In this document: positions 7,232-15,250 of the stretch, one piece after another
How the letters are laid out: every line of letters begins with the position of its first letter
Numbering within the stretch: position 1 is the first letter of the stretch
Source: Bacteroidota bacterium
GTDB taxonomy: Bacteria > Bacteroidota > Bacteroidia > Flavobacteriales_F > PHOS-HE28
Direction of reading: 5' to 3'
Length of the DNA: 44,965 nucleotides
Assembly (NCBI GenBank): GCA_029573495.1
Contig: JAKQEI010000027.1
Coordinates: 1 to 44,965 of the forward strand
Translations under genes and position numbers: made by a program
The notes under the pieces: generated by a model
Databases searched by the model: none
Told to the model about the DNA's origin: nothing
The model's input: only the letters and a program-made list of their open reading frames with translations

Positions 7232-7940
7232 GGGCCACGGCGGTCATGCGCAGGCGCCAGCCCACGTTCTGGAGGGTGATCGTACCATCCGGGTTGTACA
7301 CCACGCGGTTCGTGCTTTCCTCCCAATACTTCGCCACCATCCCCACCCCATCGGCATACCGCTCCTCGAACTCACGGGTATCGACGAAATTCGGCGGCAC
7401 GGTATTCTTTACGAGCACGGTCTTGGCGAAGGAAAGGTTCCCGGTGCTCCAGGGTTCATCAATGTCCTCGTAGGCGACCAGCAGTTCATCGTTGCGGGAG
7501 TCATCACCGGTAGCTCCGGTGCCGTAGATATTGATGTCCCAGCGGCGCGCGTTCCGAACGGGGAATGAGAGCTTCAAGCGTCGGTAGTTCTCCTCGGTCT
7601 TCTCCGCGGCATAGCCGTCCACGGTAGAGGTCCACACATCGCGGACCACCCATTCACCGGCCGCATCATGCACATACCGATGGATCCGTTGACAGGGTCT
7701 TCCCTCCAGGTCGGTGTAGTGCTCCTCGATCCGCTCCAGCAGGCGATAGCTCACGCTGTCAAGGACGTTGGACGGGTCATCGCGCCACAGGGAGTCCACC
7801 TGGTATTCCACCCAGGTGCCCACAGCGGTCGGGAAATAGCCGTAGCCCATGTCGGGTTCCTCCACCTCCTCCTTCTTGCAAGCTGCCAACAGGAGGCTTG
7901 CTCCGAACACGATCAGAAGGTGATGGCTGCGCATGGTCAT
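7221..7940 (-). CDS. Hypothetical lipoprotein
   Basis: This 239-residue protein begins MTMRSHHLLIVFGASLLLAACKKEE, a clear lipoprotein signal with lipobox LAAC and Cys21. The mature chain (FPTAVGTWVEYQVDSLWRDD...) is mostly beta-type sequence with several Trp and Tyr and no recognised enzymatic motif. Bacteroidota encode many such proteins; the start FPTAVGTWVEYQVDS resembles, from memory, periplasmic proteins described only as hypothetical. ATG 7940 overlaps the mnmA stop as ATGA; ATG 7934 is an alternative. The charged KKEEVEEPD after the Cys may influence export to the surface, but this is inference. Confidence 0.85.
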   Translation of the reverse strand: MTMRSHHLLIVFGASLLLAACKKEEVEEPDMGYGYFPTAVGTWVEYQVDSLWRDDPSNVLDSVSYRLLERIEEHYTDLEGRPCQRIHRYVHDAAGEWVVRDVWTSTVDGYAAEKTEENYRRLKLSFPVRNARRWDINIYGTGATGDDSRNDELLVAYEDIDEPWSTGNLSFAKTVLVKNTVPPNFVDTREFEERYADGVGMVAKYWEESTNRVVYNPDGTITLQNVGWRLRMTAVAHGS

Positions 7941-9040
7941 CCGTGTTGGCGATCGATGAAGCCGCCACCGACCACATCCTCGCCCATATAGAAGACGGCA
8001 CTCTGCCCCGGAGCGATGCCTGCCACGGGAGCATGGAATTCAACCTTCACGCGATCACCGTCCATGGTGAGCGTGCTGGGGGTGCCTTTGTCCTTGTAAC
8101 GGATCTTGGTCACGGCTTCGAGTTCACCGTTCAACGTATCCACGAGTTGGAAGTTCGGTCTGCGCACCCACATGGTGGTCCGCTGGAGGTCCTCTTTCCG
8201 GCCCAGGACCACGGTATTGCTCTCCGGCTGGATGTCCGTCACGTAGAGCGGTTCGCCCGTGGCGATGCCAAGCCCTTTGCGTTGACCGATGGTGAAGAAG
8301 GGATAGCCATCATGCTCACCAAGCACTTCACCCCCCACGCTCACGAGCTGACCATGGGCCAGCTTGGCTGTAGCCTCCGGTTCCTTGCGCTTCAGGAAGC
8401 CCCGGTAGTCATTGTCCGGGATGAAGCAGATCTCATAGCTCTCGCTCTTGGCCGCCAGTTCAGGGAAGCCACTGTCCACGGCCCGCTGGCGGATCTCGCT
8501 CTTGCGGAAGCCGCCGATCGGGAAGCGGGTCCGGGCCAGGTTCCGCTGCTCGAGCCCCCATAGCACATAGCTCTGGTCCTTGGCCGGGTCCAGGCCGCGG
8601 CTCACCACCCATCGGCCGGTGCTGGCATCTTGGCGGACCTGCGCATAGTGCCCCGTGGCGATCAGCTCGCAATCCATCATGTCGGCACGCTTCAACAGCG
8701 CCTCCCACTTGATGAAGGTGTTGCACAGGACGCAGGGATTGGGCGTCCGGCCGGCCAGGTATTCACTCGTGAAGTTGCCGATGATCGCCTCACCGAACTC
8801 CTCGCGGATGTCGATGATCATGTGGTGGAACCCGCGGGTAACGGCCATGGTGCGCGCATCGTTGATGCTGTCGAGGTCACAACACCCGGTGATCCGCTTG
8901 CCCCCGCTGGCATCGGCATAGTCCCAGGTCTTCATCGTCACGCCGATCACCTCATACCCTTCTTCATGGAGCATGAGCGCGGTCACGGAGCTGTCCACCC
9001 CGCCGCTCATGGCCACCAGTATCCGTCCGTGTTTGCTCAT
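7937..9040 (-). CDS. mnmA: tRNA 2-thiouridine(34) synthase
   Basis: MnmA (TrmU) thiolates U34 of Glu, Gln and Lys tRNAs. The protein has the PP-loop SGGVDSS at 12-18 for ATP binding, the catalytic Cys103 in NPCVLCN with a second Cys106, the persulfide Cys205 in SYEICFIPD, KDQSYVLWGL for tRNA contacts, and the C-terminal FFTIGQRKGLGI plus a beta-barrel domain. The 367 residues are a normal length. It is the first gene of a five-gene overlapping operon on the minus strand, preceded by a purine-rich 14-bp repeat. Confidence 0.97.
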   Translation of the reverse strand: MSKHGRILVAMSGGVDSSVTALMLHEEGYEVIGVTMKTWDYADASGGKRITGCCDLDSINDARTMAVTRGFHHMIIDIREEFGEAIIGNFTSEYLAGRTPNPCVLCNTFIKWEALLKRADMMDCELIATGHYAQVRQDASTGRWVVSRGLDPAKDQSYVLWGLEQRNLARTRFPIGGFRKSEIRQRAVDSGFPELAAKSESYEICFIPDNDYRGFLKRKEPEATAKLAHGQLVSVGGEVLGEHDGYPFFTIGQRKGLGIATGEPLYVTDIQPESNTVVLGRKEDLQRTTMWVRRPNFQLVDTLNGELEAVTKIRYKDKGTPSTLTMDGDRVKVEFHAPVAGIAPGQSAVFYMGEDVVGGGFIDRQHG

Positions 9041-9045
9041 CCTTC

Positions 9046-9101
9046 GCCTTTCCCCATTACCCTTTGTCCTTCCGCCTTTGCCCTTCCGCTTCTGTCCTTC
9101 G
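9046..9101. repeat. 14-bp purine/pyrimidine tandem repeat before mnmA
   Basis: On the minus strand the DNA just upstream of the mnmA ATG reads GAAGGACAGAAGCG, GAAGGGCAAAGGCG, GAAGGACAAAGGGT, AATGGGGAAAGGCG: four imperfect 14-bp units, almost pure purine. It lies in the 114-bp gap between mnmA and the MORN-repeat gene, both of which are on the minus strand, so it forms the mnmA leader region. Such tracts can form triplexes or vary in copy number; neither is shown here. Confidence 0.75.
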
Positions 9102-9154
9102 CTCTTCTGTTGTTTCCAAGGGCTCCTTGCCCTGCTTCATCCCCGCAACCGCGA

Positions 9155-10150
9155 TCACTGCTCCACGCCCCCGACGTACCTGGTCGTCTTCACCAGCTTG
9201 CCCTTGTCGTCGTATTCCCGGACTTCCCCTTCGAGCTGATCGTTCACATACCTGCCCTCCCGCGATCTGGTCTGGCCTTTCAGCACTCGCTCGATATCCC
9301 CAGGGGTCCCCAGGACCGGATCACCGGGAACGGTCCGGACCTCCCACTGCCCATTGTCGTGGTATTCCGTGAAGGGACCTTCGCGCTTCCCTTTCTTGTA
9401 GGTGACCTCCGACTGAAGCTGCTCATCATCGTAGTAGGTCCTGAACACACCGTTCTCCTTCCGCTCCTTCAACAACTCCCCTTTCGCGTAGAGCATCTGG
9501 AGCTGCACGGTCCCGTCCTCATTGAAATAGTACCAGGTGCCGTCACGGTCGCCGTTGACCATGTTGCCTTCGATCTCCTTCTTCCCGTTGTTGAAGTAGA
9601 AGGTCATCTTCCCTTCCGGCTCCCCTTCCTGGTAGGTCGCTTCCGACTTCAACTGTCCATTGGCGAACCAGCTCTTGCTGGGACCATGCAACACTCCGTT
9701 CCGCCGCATCTCGCTCTCCACCACCTTGCCATCCGGGTAATAGGACACCTGCTCTCCATCCAGCTTGCCCGCCTGGTACCGTTCCACCTTGCGCAACCGA
9801 CCTTCCGGTCCGTAGTAGTTCCAGGTGCTGTCCTTGTCCTGTAGCAGGTACTTGCCCGTGGCCATCACGGTCCCATTCGGGTGGTAATGCCTGGCCCGGC
9901 TGGTGCGGCCATCCACGGCGTACTCCTGCAAGGTGGTCAGGCGCCCCTCCTCGTCATAATGTTTGAAGGTCCCGAAGGGCTTGTCGTCCTTGAACTGGCC
10001 GAGATAGCGTGTCTTCCCGTTGGGCCAGGTCTTCGTCCAGGTGCCCTGCTTCCTACCCTTGGCGTCCGAGGCGTTCAGGTCAAGGCCCGTTGGCTGGGCC
10101 AAAGCGGTGGCGCCAAGAACATAGGTGATGAAAAGTAAGGCGGAACGCAT
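9155..10150 (-). CDS. MORN-repeat (YwqK-like) secreted protein
   Basis: After a signal peptide (MRSALLFITYVLGATALAQ) the protein consists of about a dozen MORN_2-type repeats, for example GKRQGTWTKTWPNGKTRYLGQF, FGTFKHYDEEGRLTTLQEY and EGKMTFYFNNGKKEIEGNM. Such proteins are often annotated as toxin-antitoxin system YwqK family antitoxin, but no toxin gene lies nearby and the signal peptide points to the periplasm or cell surface. Start chosen at ATG 10150 because it begins the signal peptide; the frame extends to 10201. Function unknown; a structural or binding role is more likely than an antitoxin role in this setting. It is divergent from the transaldolase gene. Confidence 0.85.
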   Translation of the reverse strand: MRSALLFITYVLGATALAQPTGLDLNASDAKGRKQGTWTKTWPNGKTRYLGQFKDDKPFGTFKHYDEEGRLTTLQEYAVDGRTSRARHYHPNGTVMATGKYLLQDKDSTWNYYGPEGRLRKVERYQAGKLDGEQVSYYPDGKVVESEMRRNGVLHGPSKSWFANGQLKSEATYQEGEPEGKMTFYFNNGKKEIEGNMVNGDRDGTWYYFNEDGTVQLQMLYAKGELLKERKENGVFRTYYDDEQLQSEVTYKKGKREGPFTEYHDNGQWEVRTVPGDPVLGTPGDIERVLKGQTRSREGRYVNDQLEGEVREYDDKGKLVKTTRYVGGVEQ

Positions 10151-10251
10151 GCGTGAGGGTCGGCAAAGGTACGGGCGGTGTTCAAGGGGCATGCCGGACA
10201 TGTCCGGGGTGATCGGTCAGGGCGTGGGACCGGCCAGCAAAGGACAACGGC

Positions 10252-10259
10252 TACCTTTG
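10252..10259 (+). promoter_or_regulatory. Bacteroidota-type -7 box (TACCTTTG) upstream of the transaldolase gene
   Basis: TACCTTTG matches TAnnTTTG exactly and lies 19 bp before the ATG at 10279. No TTG was found at the expected -33 distance, so this is a core-only match. It sits in the 128-bp divergent region shared with the MORN-protein gene. Confidence 0.45.
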
Positions 10260-10278
10260 TCCACCCATTACGGAACCC

Positions 10279-10950
10279 ATGAAATTCTTCATCGATACCG
10301 CCAGTTTGGCACAGATCAAGGAAGCCCAGGCGCTGGGTGTGCTCGATGGCGTGACCACCAACCCCAGCTTGATGGCCAAAGAAGGGGTCAGTGGGACGGA
10401 TGCCGTGATGAAGCACTATGTGGACATCTGCAACATCGTGGACGGCGATGTGAGCGCAGAGGTGATCGCCACGGACTACTCCGGCATGGTGCGCGAGGGC
10501 GAGGACCTTGCCGCCCTGCATCCGAGGATCGTTGTGAAGCTGCCCATGACCAAGGATGGCGTGAAGGCCATCAAGTACTTCACCGGCAAGGGCATCAAGA
10601 CGAACTGCACCCTGGTGTTCAGCCCAGGTCAGGCGCTGTTGGCCGCCAAGGCCGGCGCCACCTACGTATCGCCTTTCGTTGGGCGTCTGGACGACGTGAG
10701 CACCGATGGGATCGCCTTGATCGACCAGATCCGCACGATCTATGATAATTACGGATATGGGACCGAGATCCTGGCGGCCAGCATCCGTCATCCCATGCAC
10801 ATCATCCAGTGTGCGGAGGTCGGTGCCGATGTAGCCACCTGCCCTTTGAGCGCCATCACCGCTCTCTTCGACCATCCGTTGACCACGATCGGATTGGAGA
10901 AGTTCCTGGCGGACCATAAGAAAGCTGCCGCTCAAGGCAGCAAGGTCTGA
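10279..10950 (+). CDS. tal: Transaldolase, TalC/FSA-like
   Basis: The 223-residue single-domain barrel has [21 protein letters not shown] with the conserved Asn28, the Schiff-base Lys87 in [15 protein letters not shown], and [12 protein letters not shown] with Phe133. In E. coli TalB the equivalent Phe178 separates transaldolase from aldolase activity (F178Y gives FSA activity), and Glu61 matches the transaldolase Glu. These point to transaldolase rather than fructose-6-phosphate aldolase, working in the non-oxidative pentose phosphate pathway. It is the canonical counterpart of the CBS-fused paralogue at 2253-3275. The YciO/Sua5 gene follows after 4 bp, suggesting co-transcription. Confidence 0.92.
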   Translation: MKFFIDTASLAQIKEAQALGVLDGVTTNPSLMAKEGVSGTDAVMKHYVDICNIVDGDVSAEVIATDYSGMVREGEDLAALHPRIVVKLPMTKDGVKAIKYFTGKGIKTNCTLVFSPGQALLAAKAGATYVSPFVGRLDDVSTDGIALIDQIRTIYDNYGYGTEILAASIRHPMHIIQCAEVGADVATCPLSAITALFDHPLTTIGLEKFLADHKKAAAQGSKV

Positions 10951-10954
10951 GGGT

Positions 10955-11575
10955 ATGCTGCTGAGCATCCACCCCAAGGATCCTGAGCCGCGCAAGATCA
11001 AGACCGCCGTCTCCATCCTGGAGGAAGGCGGGGTGCTGATTTGCCCGACCGACACGGTCTACGCCTATGTATGCAGCAGCCATAGCGCACGGGCCATTGA
11101 AGCGGTAACGCGGCTGAAAGGAGTTAAAGCACAGAAGGCGGACCTATCACTCATCTGCCAGGACCTTAGTCAGTTAAGCACGTACGCCAAGTCCATCGAT
11201 ACCGCCGCGTTCCGGATCATGAAGAAGGCGCTTCCCGGCCCTTACACCTTCATCGTTCCAGCCAGTAACGAGATCCCCCGCCTATTCAAGAACAACCGCC
11301 GCACGGTCGGGATCCGGGTTCCCGACCACCCGATCCCCCAAGCGATCGTTCGGGAGTTGGGCCACGCACTGGTAGTGGCCAGTGTGCACGACCCTGACAA
11401 GGTGATCGACCACACCACGGACCCCGAGGTGATCCACAAGAACCTTGGCTATCAGGTGGATATGGTGATCGATGGGGGTATCGGTGGTATGCAAGGCTCC
11501 ACGGTCATCGACCTGAGCGACGGAGAGCCAGTGGTCATCCGGGAAGGTGCAGGCTCATTGGAGGACCTGCTTTAA
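10955..11575 (+). CDS. YciO/Sua5 family (L-threonylcarbamoyladenylate synthase-like) protein
   Basis: The 206 residues hold the YrdC-like fold: GGVLICPTDTVYAYVC near the N-terminus, KGVKAQKADLSLICQDLSQLSTYA, PGPYTFIVPAS, the RTVGIRVPDHPI loop and STVIDLSDGEPVVIREGAG at the end. Sua5/TsaC make threonylcarbamoyl-AMP for the t6A37 tRNA modification. The KxR signature is altered (KGVKAQK), which is closer to the YciO branch, whose role is less clear. It starts 4 bp after the transaldolase gene and its last 4 bp overlap the convergent NAD(P)HX repair gene. Confidence 0.88.
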   Translation: MLLSIHPKDPEPRKIKTAVSILEEGGVLICPTDTVYAYVCSSHSARAIEAVTRLKGVKAQKADLSLICQDLSQLSTYAKSIDTAAFRIMKKALPGPYTFIVPASNEIPRLFKNNRRTVGIRVPDHPIPQAIVRELGHALVVASVHDPDKVIDHTTDPEVIHKNLGYQVDMVIDGGIGGMQGSTVIDLSDGEPVVIREGAGSLEDLL

Positions 11576-13101
11576 AGCATCGACCTGAGCTCCTGCCAGG
11601 CCGTGCTCAGCGCGTCCACAAGGTCACTCGCGCGCATGGCATCCATACCCAGGCGATCTGCGGCCAGGTCACCGGCACGGCCGTGTAGGTAAACTGATAT
11701 TAAGCTAGCTTCCAGCACATTGTATCGCTGGGCCGAAAGTCCTGCAACGACCCCGGCCAACACATCACCCGTCCCCCCTTTCGCCATGCCAGCGTTCCCG
11801 GTGGGCAGGTAATACGCCGCACCGTCCGGGGAGCAGACCGCCGTGTAAGCACCCTTCAGCACGATGTGACACCCATGCCTATGGGCGAACTCCCGCGCGC
11901 GCTGCAACCGATCAAAGCCGGACGTGGGCGCCTTACCGAGCAGCCGGTCCATTTCCCGTGGATGCGGCGTGAGTATCACGTTGGTGTTCAAAGCATTGAT
12001 CAGTTCGTCATCAACTGAAAGCAGGTTCAGTCCATCAGCGTCGATCACCAACGGCCCGGACCACGAACCGAGCAGTTGGCGCAGAACCACCGCACTGCGG
12101 TCGGAACGGCCCACTCCGGGACCGAACAACACCGATGTATACCGTTCAAGATCAGTCACTTCAGAGATCGTATCCCCGGACGGATCCAAGGAGGTCATGG
12201 CATCTGGCATGGCGACCGCAATGGGCTTCAAGGTCTCTGCAGTGCCATGAGCAGTGAAAAGACCCACCCCGCTCCGCGAACACCCACGGGCAGCCAGGAG
12301 TGCTGCTCCATGACAGCCGGGTCCGCCAGCGATCAGCAAGGCGTGTCCATGGTCACCCTTGTGCGAGAATCGTTCGCGGGAGTTCAGTAACTTACTGATA
12401 TCCAATGGTTCCACCCAGTTGGCGAACCGAGGTTCCGCCACCTCATACCAAGGGTCGAGCCCAATGCGCAACAGGTCCCACCGACCCGCATTGCTTCCGG
12501 TCTCCGGGAAGAACAAGGCCGGCTTGGGCACTTCGATGGTGAATGTCATCGCCGCTCGGACCACCGCTCCTGAACCAGGACCGATACATGGATCGATGGT
12601 TCCGGAGGGGACATCAATGGCGATCACGCAGGCCTCGGAACGGTTGATGGTATCCACTGCCCTGGCGAGCAGCCCCCCTAGTGGACGCGAAGCACCAGTT
12701 CCCAAGATACTATCTATTACTATTTCATCATGAGGGATTTGAATATCATCAACAGAAGTGGAGATATGATCGATCGGGACATCGGAATGAGCCAGCCGGT
12801 CCCTTGCGGCTCGGTTCCCGATGCTCATCGTTGCGCCGTCCTCCAACAAGGTCACCCGGACCGTGCTTCCGGCCTCGCGCAGATACAAGGCGATGAGCAT
12901 GCCATCGCCACCGTTGTTCCCCGGACCGACCATCACGTGATAACGCGGTGCGGTACCGAACCGCCCCTCACGCTCAAGACCGAGCAAGTGGGTCGCACAG
13001 GTGCGCGCGGCACGGTCCATCAACTCGGCCTCGGTCAACCCAGCGCGGATCCCAGCCTGTTCCACTGAGCGGATGCCTGAAGAAGAAAGTATCGGGATCA
13101 T
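11572..13101 (-). CDS. nnr: Bifunctional NAD(P)HX epimerase / ADP-dependent NAD(P)HX dehydratase
   Basis: The enzyme repairs hydrated NADH and NADPH. The N-terminal half (about 1-215) is the epimerase domain with VGPGNNGGDG at 58-67, DSILGTGASRPL at 130-141 and AIDVPSGT. The C-terminal half (about 235-509) is the ribokinase-like dehydratase with HKGDHGHALLIAGG, LFGPGVGRSD, VIDADGLNLL, ILTPHPREMDRLL and GNAGMAKGGTGDVLAG at 435-450. The 509-residue length is typical of the fused form. It converges with the Sua5-like gene, overlapping by 4 bp. Confidence 0.96.
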   Translation of the reverse strand: MIPILSSSGIRSVEQAGIRAGLTEAELMDRAARTCATHLLGLEREGRFGTAPRYHVMVGPGNNGGDGMLIALYLREAGSTVRVTLLEDGATMSIGNRAARDRLAHSDVPIDHISTSVDDIQIPHDEIVIDSILGTGASRPLGGLLARAVDTINRSEACVIAIDVPSGTIDPCIGPGSGAVVRAAMTFTIEVPKPALFFPETGSNAGRWDLLRIGLDPWYEVAEPRFANWVEPLDISKLLNSRERFSHKGDHGHALLIAGGPGCHGAALLAARGCSRSGVGLFTAHGTAETLKPIAVAMPDAMTSLDPSGDTISEVTDLERYTSVLFGPGVGRSDRSAVVLRQLLGSWSGPLVIDADGLNLLSVDDELINALNTNVILTPHPREMDRLLGKAPTSGFDRLQRAREFAHRHGCHIVLKGAYTAVCSPDGAAYYLPTGNAGMAKGGTGDVLAGVVAGLSAQRYNVLEASLISVYLHGRAGDLAADRLGMDAMRASDLVDALSTAWQELRSML

Positions 13102-13274
13102 GGTGACCGAACCCCTGGTGGTCGTCTAAACTAAGCTGCTGGAAATGCTTGTCCTCGAACCATGCCGGGAGGCAATTTCTGAAGTGAGCAACATCAGCAG
13201 TACAACCGGGACATCCGAGCTATTTTAGTAGCCTCTCCCGATCTCGTAAGATGAACCCAAAACCACTCTTTCAC

Positions 13275-14636
13275 ATGAATAAAGCGATACGCTTTGCCTT
13301 GGCTGCTGCCATGGCGCCGGGTATGGCCCTGGCCCAGGAGCCGGGACCGAATCTCGTGAGCAACGGAGGATTCGAAACACGCTCTCCCGAGGCGAAGACC
13401 TGGGATCAACTGGAACGCGCCACCGGCTGGAGCAATGCCAACGGGGGCTCCGTCGATGTCTTTAGCAAAATGGGGACCGCGAAGAACGTGGGGATCCCCG
13501 ATAACGACCTTGGCTCCAGCGCCGCTCAAGAAGGCGAGAGTTATGCTGGTTTCGTGGCCTGGAAGGACGATATGCGCCCGAATTTCAAGCGCCTGATGAA
13601 CGGCCGTGACGAAAAACCCTTCAAGGAGGCCTGGAACCAGTACAGTGAATACCTGCAGACGGCGATCGGCTCCCCGTTGACCCCGGGTCAGAAGTATGAT
13701 ATCAGCTTCTGGGTGAAACTGGCGGACAAGAGCGACCGCGCTGTGAACGGGATCGGGGCCTACTGCTCCCCAATTGAGCTCACCTATGTCCACCGGCATC
13801 ACCTCGCCGAACTGGCCGACGTGAAAAGCGAGGCTGTCCTGGACAATAAGAAGGACTGGGTGGAAGTGAAGGGGACCTTCGTGGCTGATGGTGACGAGAA
13901 GTACCTCATCATCGGAGCCTTCGGCCCGAACATGGAAAAGAAGGACGTGATCGAAGGGGCGGACAATCAGCGAGCCTACTATTACATCGACGGGATCAGC
14001 CTGCGGTTGAAGCCTGAGGATGACCGGGATAAGGACGGTGTCCCCGATAAGGAGGACAACTGCCCGGATGAAGCCGGCCTGAAGACCCTCGGAGGATGCC
14101 CTGACCGCGACAGCGACGGGGTGGCGGATAAGATGGACGCCTGCCCGGACCTGGCTGGCCCGGTGGACAAGCAAGGTTGCCCGGATAGTGATGGCGACGG
14201 CATTGCGGACAACGTGGACAAGTGCCCGAAAGTGGCTGGTGTGCCGGAAATGAAAGGCTGCCCGGCGATCAAGGAGGAGACCAAGAAACTGTTCGAGAAA
14301 GCGCTCACAGGCATTCAGTTCGAGACCGGAAGCGCCGTGATCAAGAAGAGCAGCTATGGCATCCTGGACCAGGTCGTGAACGTGATGAGCGAGAACCCGG
14401 CGTACAACTTGGAGATCCACGGGCATACGGACAGCCAGGGTGACGACGCGAAGAACATGAAGCTGAGCGACGACCGTGCCGCCTCGGTGAAAAAGTACCT
14501 GACCGACAAGGGAGTAGGCGCGAACCGTCTACGTTCCGAAGGCCATGGGGAAACGATGCCGGTCGCTGACAACAAGACCAGCGCTGGTCGGGCAAAGAAC
14601 CGCCGCGTTGAGTTCAAGGTGATGTTCTGGGAGTGA
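13275..14636 (+). CDS. OmpA-family protein with N-terminal beta domain and TSP3 repeats
   Basis: Signal peptide MNKAIRFALAAAMAPGMALA, then a roughly 230-residue N-terminal domain beginning PNLVSNGGFETRSPEAKTWDQLERATGW, which resembles carbohydrate-binding or jelly-roll modules. Three thrombospondin type 3 calcium-binding repeats follow (DRDKDGVPDKEDNCPDEAG, DRDSDGVADKMDACPDLAG, DSDGDGIADNVDKCP). The OmpA C-terminal peptidoglycan-binding domain ends the protein (FETGSAVIKKSSYGILDQV, NLEIHGHTDSQGDD, LSDDRAASVKKYL, GANRLRSEGHGE). ATG 13275 is preferred over 13251 because it starts the signal peptide. The protein most likely sits in the outer membrane and contacts peptidoglycan. A strong terminator follows. 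Confidence 0.92.
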   Translation: MNKAIRFALAAAMAPGMALAQEPGPNLVSNGGFETRSPEAKTWDQLERATGWSNANGGSVDVFSKMGTAKNVGIPDNDLGSSAAQEGESYAGFVAWKDDMRPNFKRLMNGRDEKPFKEAWNQYSEYLQTAIGSPLTPGQKYDISFWVKLADKSDRAVNGIGAYCSPIELTYVHRHHLAELADVKSEAVLDNKKDWVEVKGTFVADGDEKYLIIGAFGPNMEKKDVIEGADNQRAYYYIDGISLRLKPEDDRDKDGVPDKEDNCPDEAGLKTLGGCPDRDSDGVADKMDACPDLAGPVDKQGCPDSDGDGIADNVDKCPKVAGVPEMKGCPAIKEETKKLFEKALTGIQFETGSAVIKKSSYGILDQVVNVMSENPAYNLEIHGHTDSQGDDAKNMKLSDDRAASVKKYLTDKGVGANRLRSEGHGETMPVADNKTSAGRAKNRRVEFKVMFWE

Positions 14637-14654
14637 CCCCTTGCTTCTTTCGCT

Positions 14655-14691
14655 GAACAAGAAAGCCGCCCACCGGGCGGCTTTCTTGTTC
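14655..14691 (+). terminator. Intrinsic terminator after the OmpA-family gene
   Basis: A perfect 17-bp stem (14655-14671 with 14675-14691) closes a 3-base ACC loop. The A-rich left arm and T-rich right arm make it usable on either strand. It begins 18 bp after the stop codon at 14636. Confidence 0.9.
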
Positions 14692-14843
14692 AATTGTCGT
14701 CCGGAGGCAGCGCCCCGGTGCCTGGTCCATTTCACCTGGGCGCTGGCGGTCCCTTCAAGATCCGGGATGCGGGACCCATCGCGCTGCGACCCATGGGCGC
14801 GTGCATCGAGGTCGGGCAGATGATCGATCTGAAGCCCCGATCA

Positions 14844-15116
14844 TTACAAGGACCTGGTCATGAGCATGTTGTCAGGATGCGCCGCCATCGCCCACAATTC
14901 GGAGAGGAACTGCACATCAGGACTGAACGATGGACGATCCCGTTCCAAGGCGCCGTACACCGGGTCTAAATAGCCGAGGACAGAGCCATGCCCGATCACA
15001 TCTGACAGAACGTGTATGATCCGGATCGATTGGCCCATTCGTCCTGGTGAACAGAGCGCATCAACGATGGTCTCCACCAGAGGCCGGCATTGGTCCAAGA
15101 CACCACCTTCGACCGA
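14844..15116 (-). CDS. Small hypothetical protein (uncertain)
   Basis: The minus-strand frame from ATG 15116 encodes about 90 residues, MSVEGGVLDQCRPLVETIVDALCSPG to PDNMLMTRSL, with an ordinary residue mix and mostly G or C at third codon positions near its 3' end; the frame is open up to an ATG at 15164. It lies between two terminators in a 560-bp stretch that otherwise has no gene. There is no recognised domain or signal peptide. It may be a real small gene, a decayed gene or a chance ORF; the overlapping plus-strand frame looks less protein-like. Confidence 0.35.
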   Translation of the reverse strand, partial: SVEGGVLDQCRPLVETIVDALCSPGRMGQSIRIIHVLSDVIGHGSVLGYLDPVYGALERDRPSFSPDVQFLSELWAMAAHPDNMLMTRSL

Positions 15117-15206
15117 CATGGATCGTCCGGTTTGTGATGTTCTGCTGCGCAGGCCATGGTCCATGCCGACCGGGATCAGTCATGGATCGTAGTGTCCAAG
15201 AACGAA

Positions 15207-15232
15207 GAAAGGCCGCCCGAGGGCGGCCTTTC
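15207..15232 (-). terminator. Intrinsic terminator of the outer-membrane protein gene
   Basis: A 12-bp perfect stem (GAAAGGCCGCCC pairing across a 2-base centre) is followed on the minus strand by TTCGTTCTT. It lies 19 bp after the stop of the gene at 15251-16123. Confidence 0.88.
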
Positions 15233-15250
15233 CGTACCGATAAGCTGTGC

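Noticed and set aside
9155..10150. Toxin-antitoxin module suggested by YwqK-type annotation
   Set aside because: No toxin gene adjoins it, and the protein has a signal peptide.
14655..15232. Pair of strong hairpins as ends of a mobile element
   Set aside because: The two hairpins have different stems and each lies just after a gene stop, so they are ordinary terminators.
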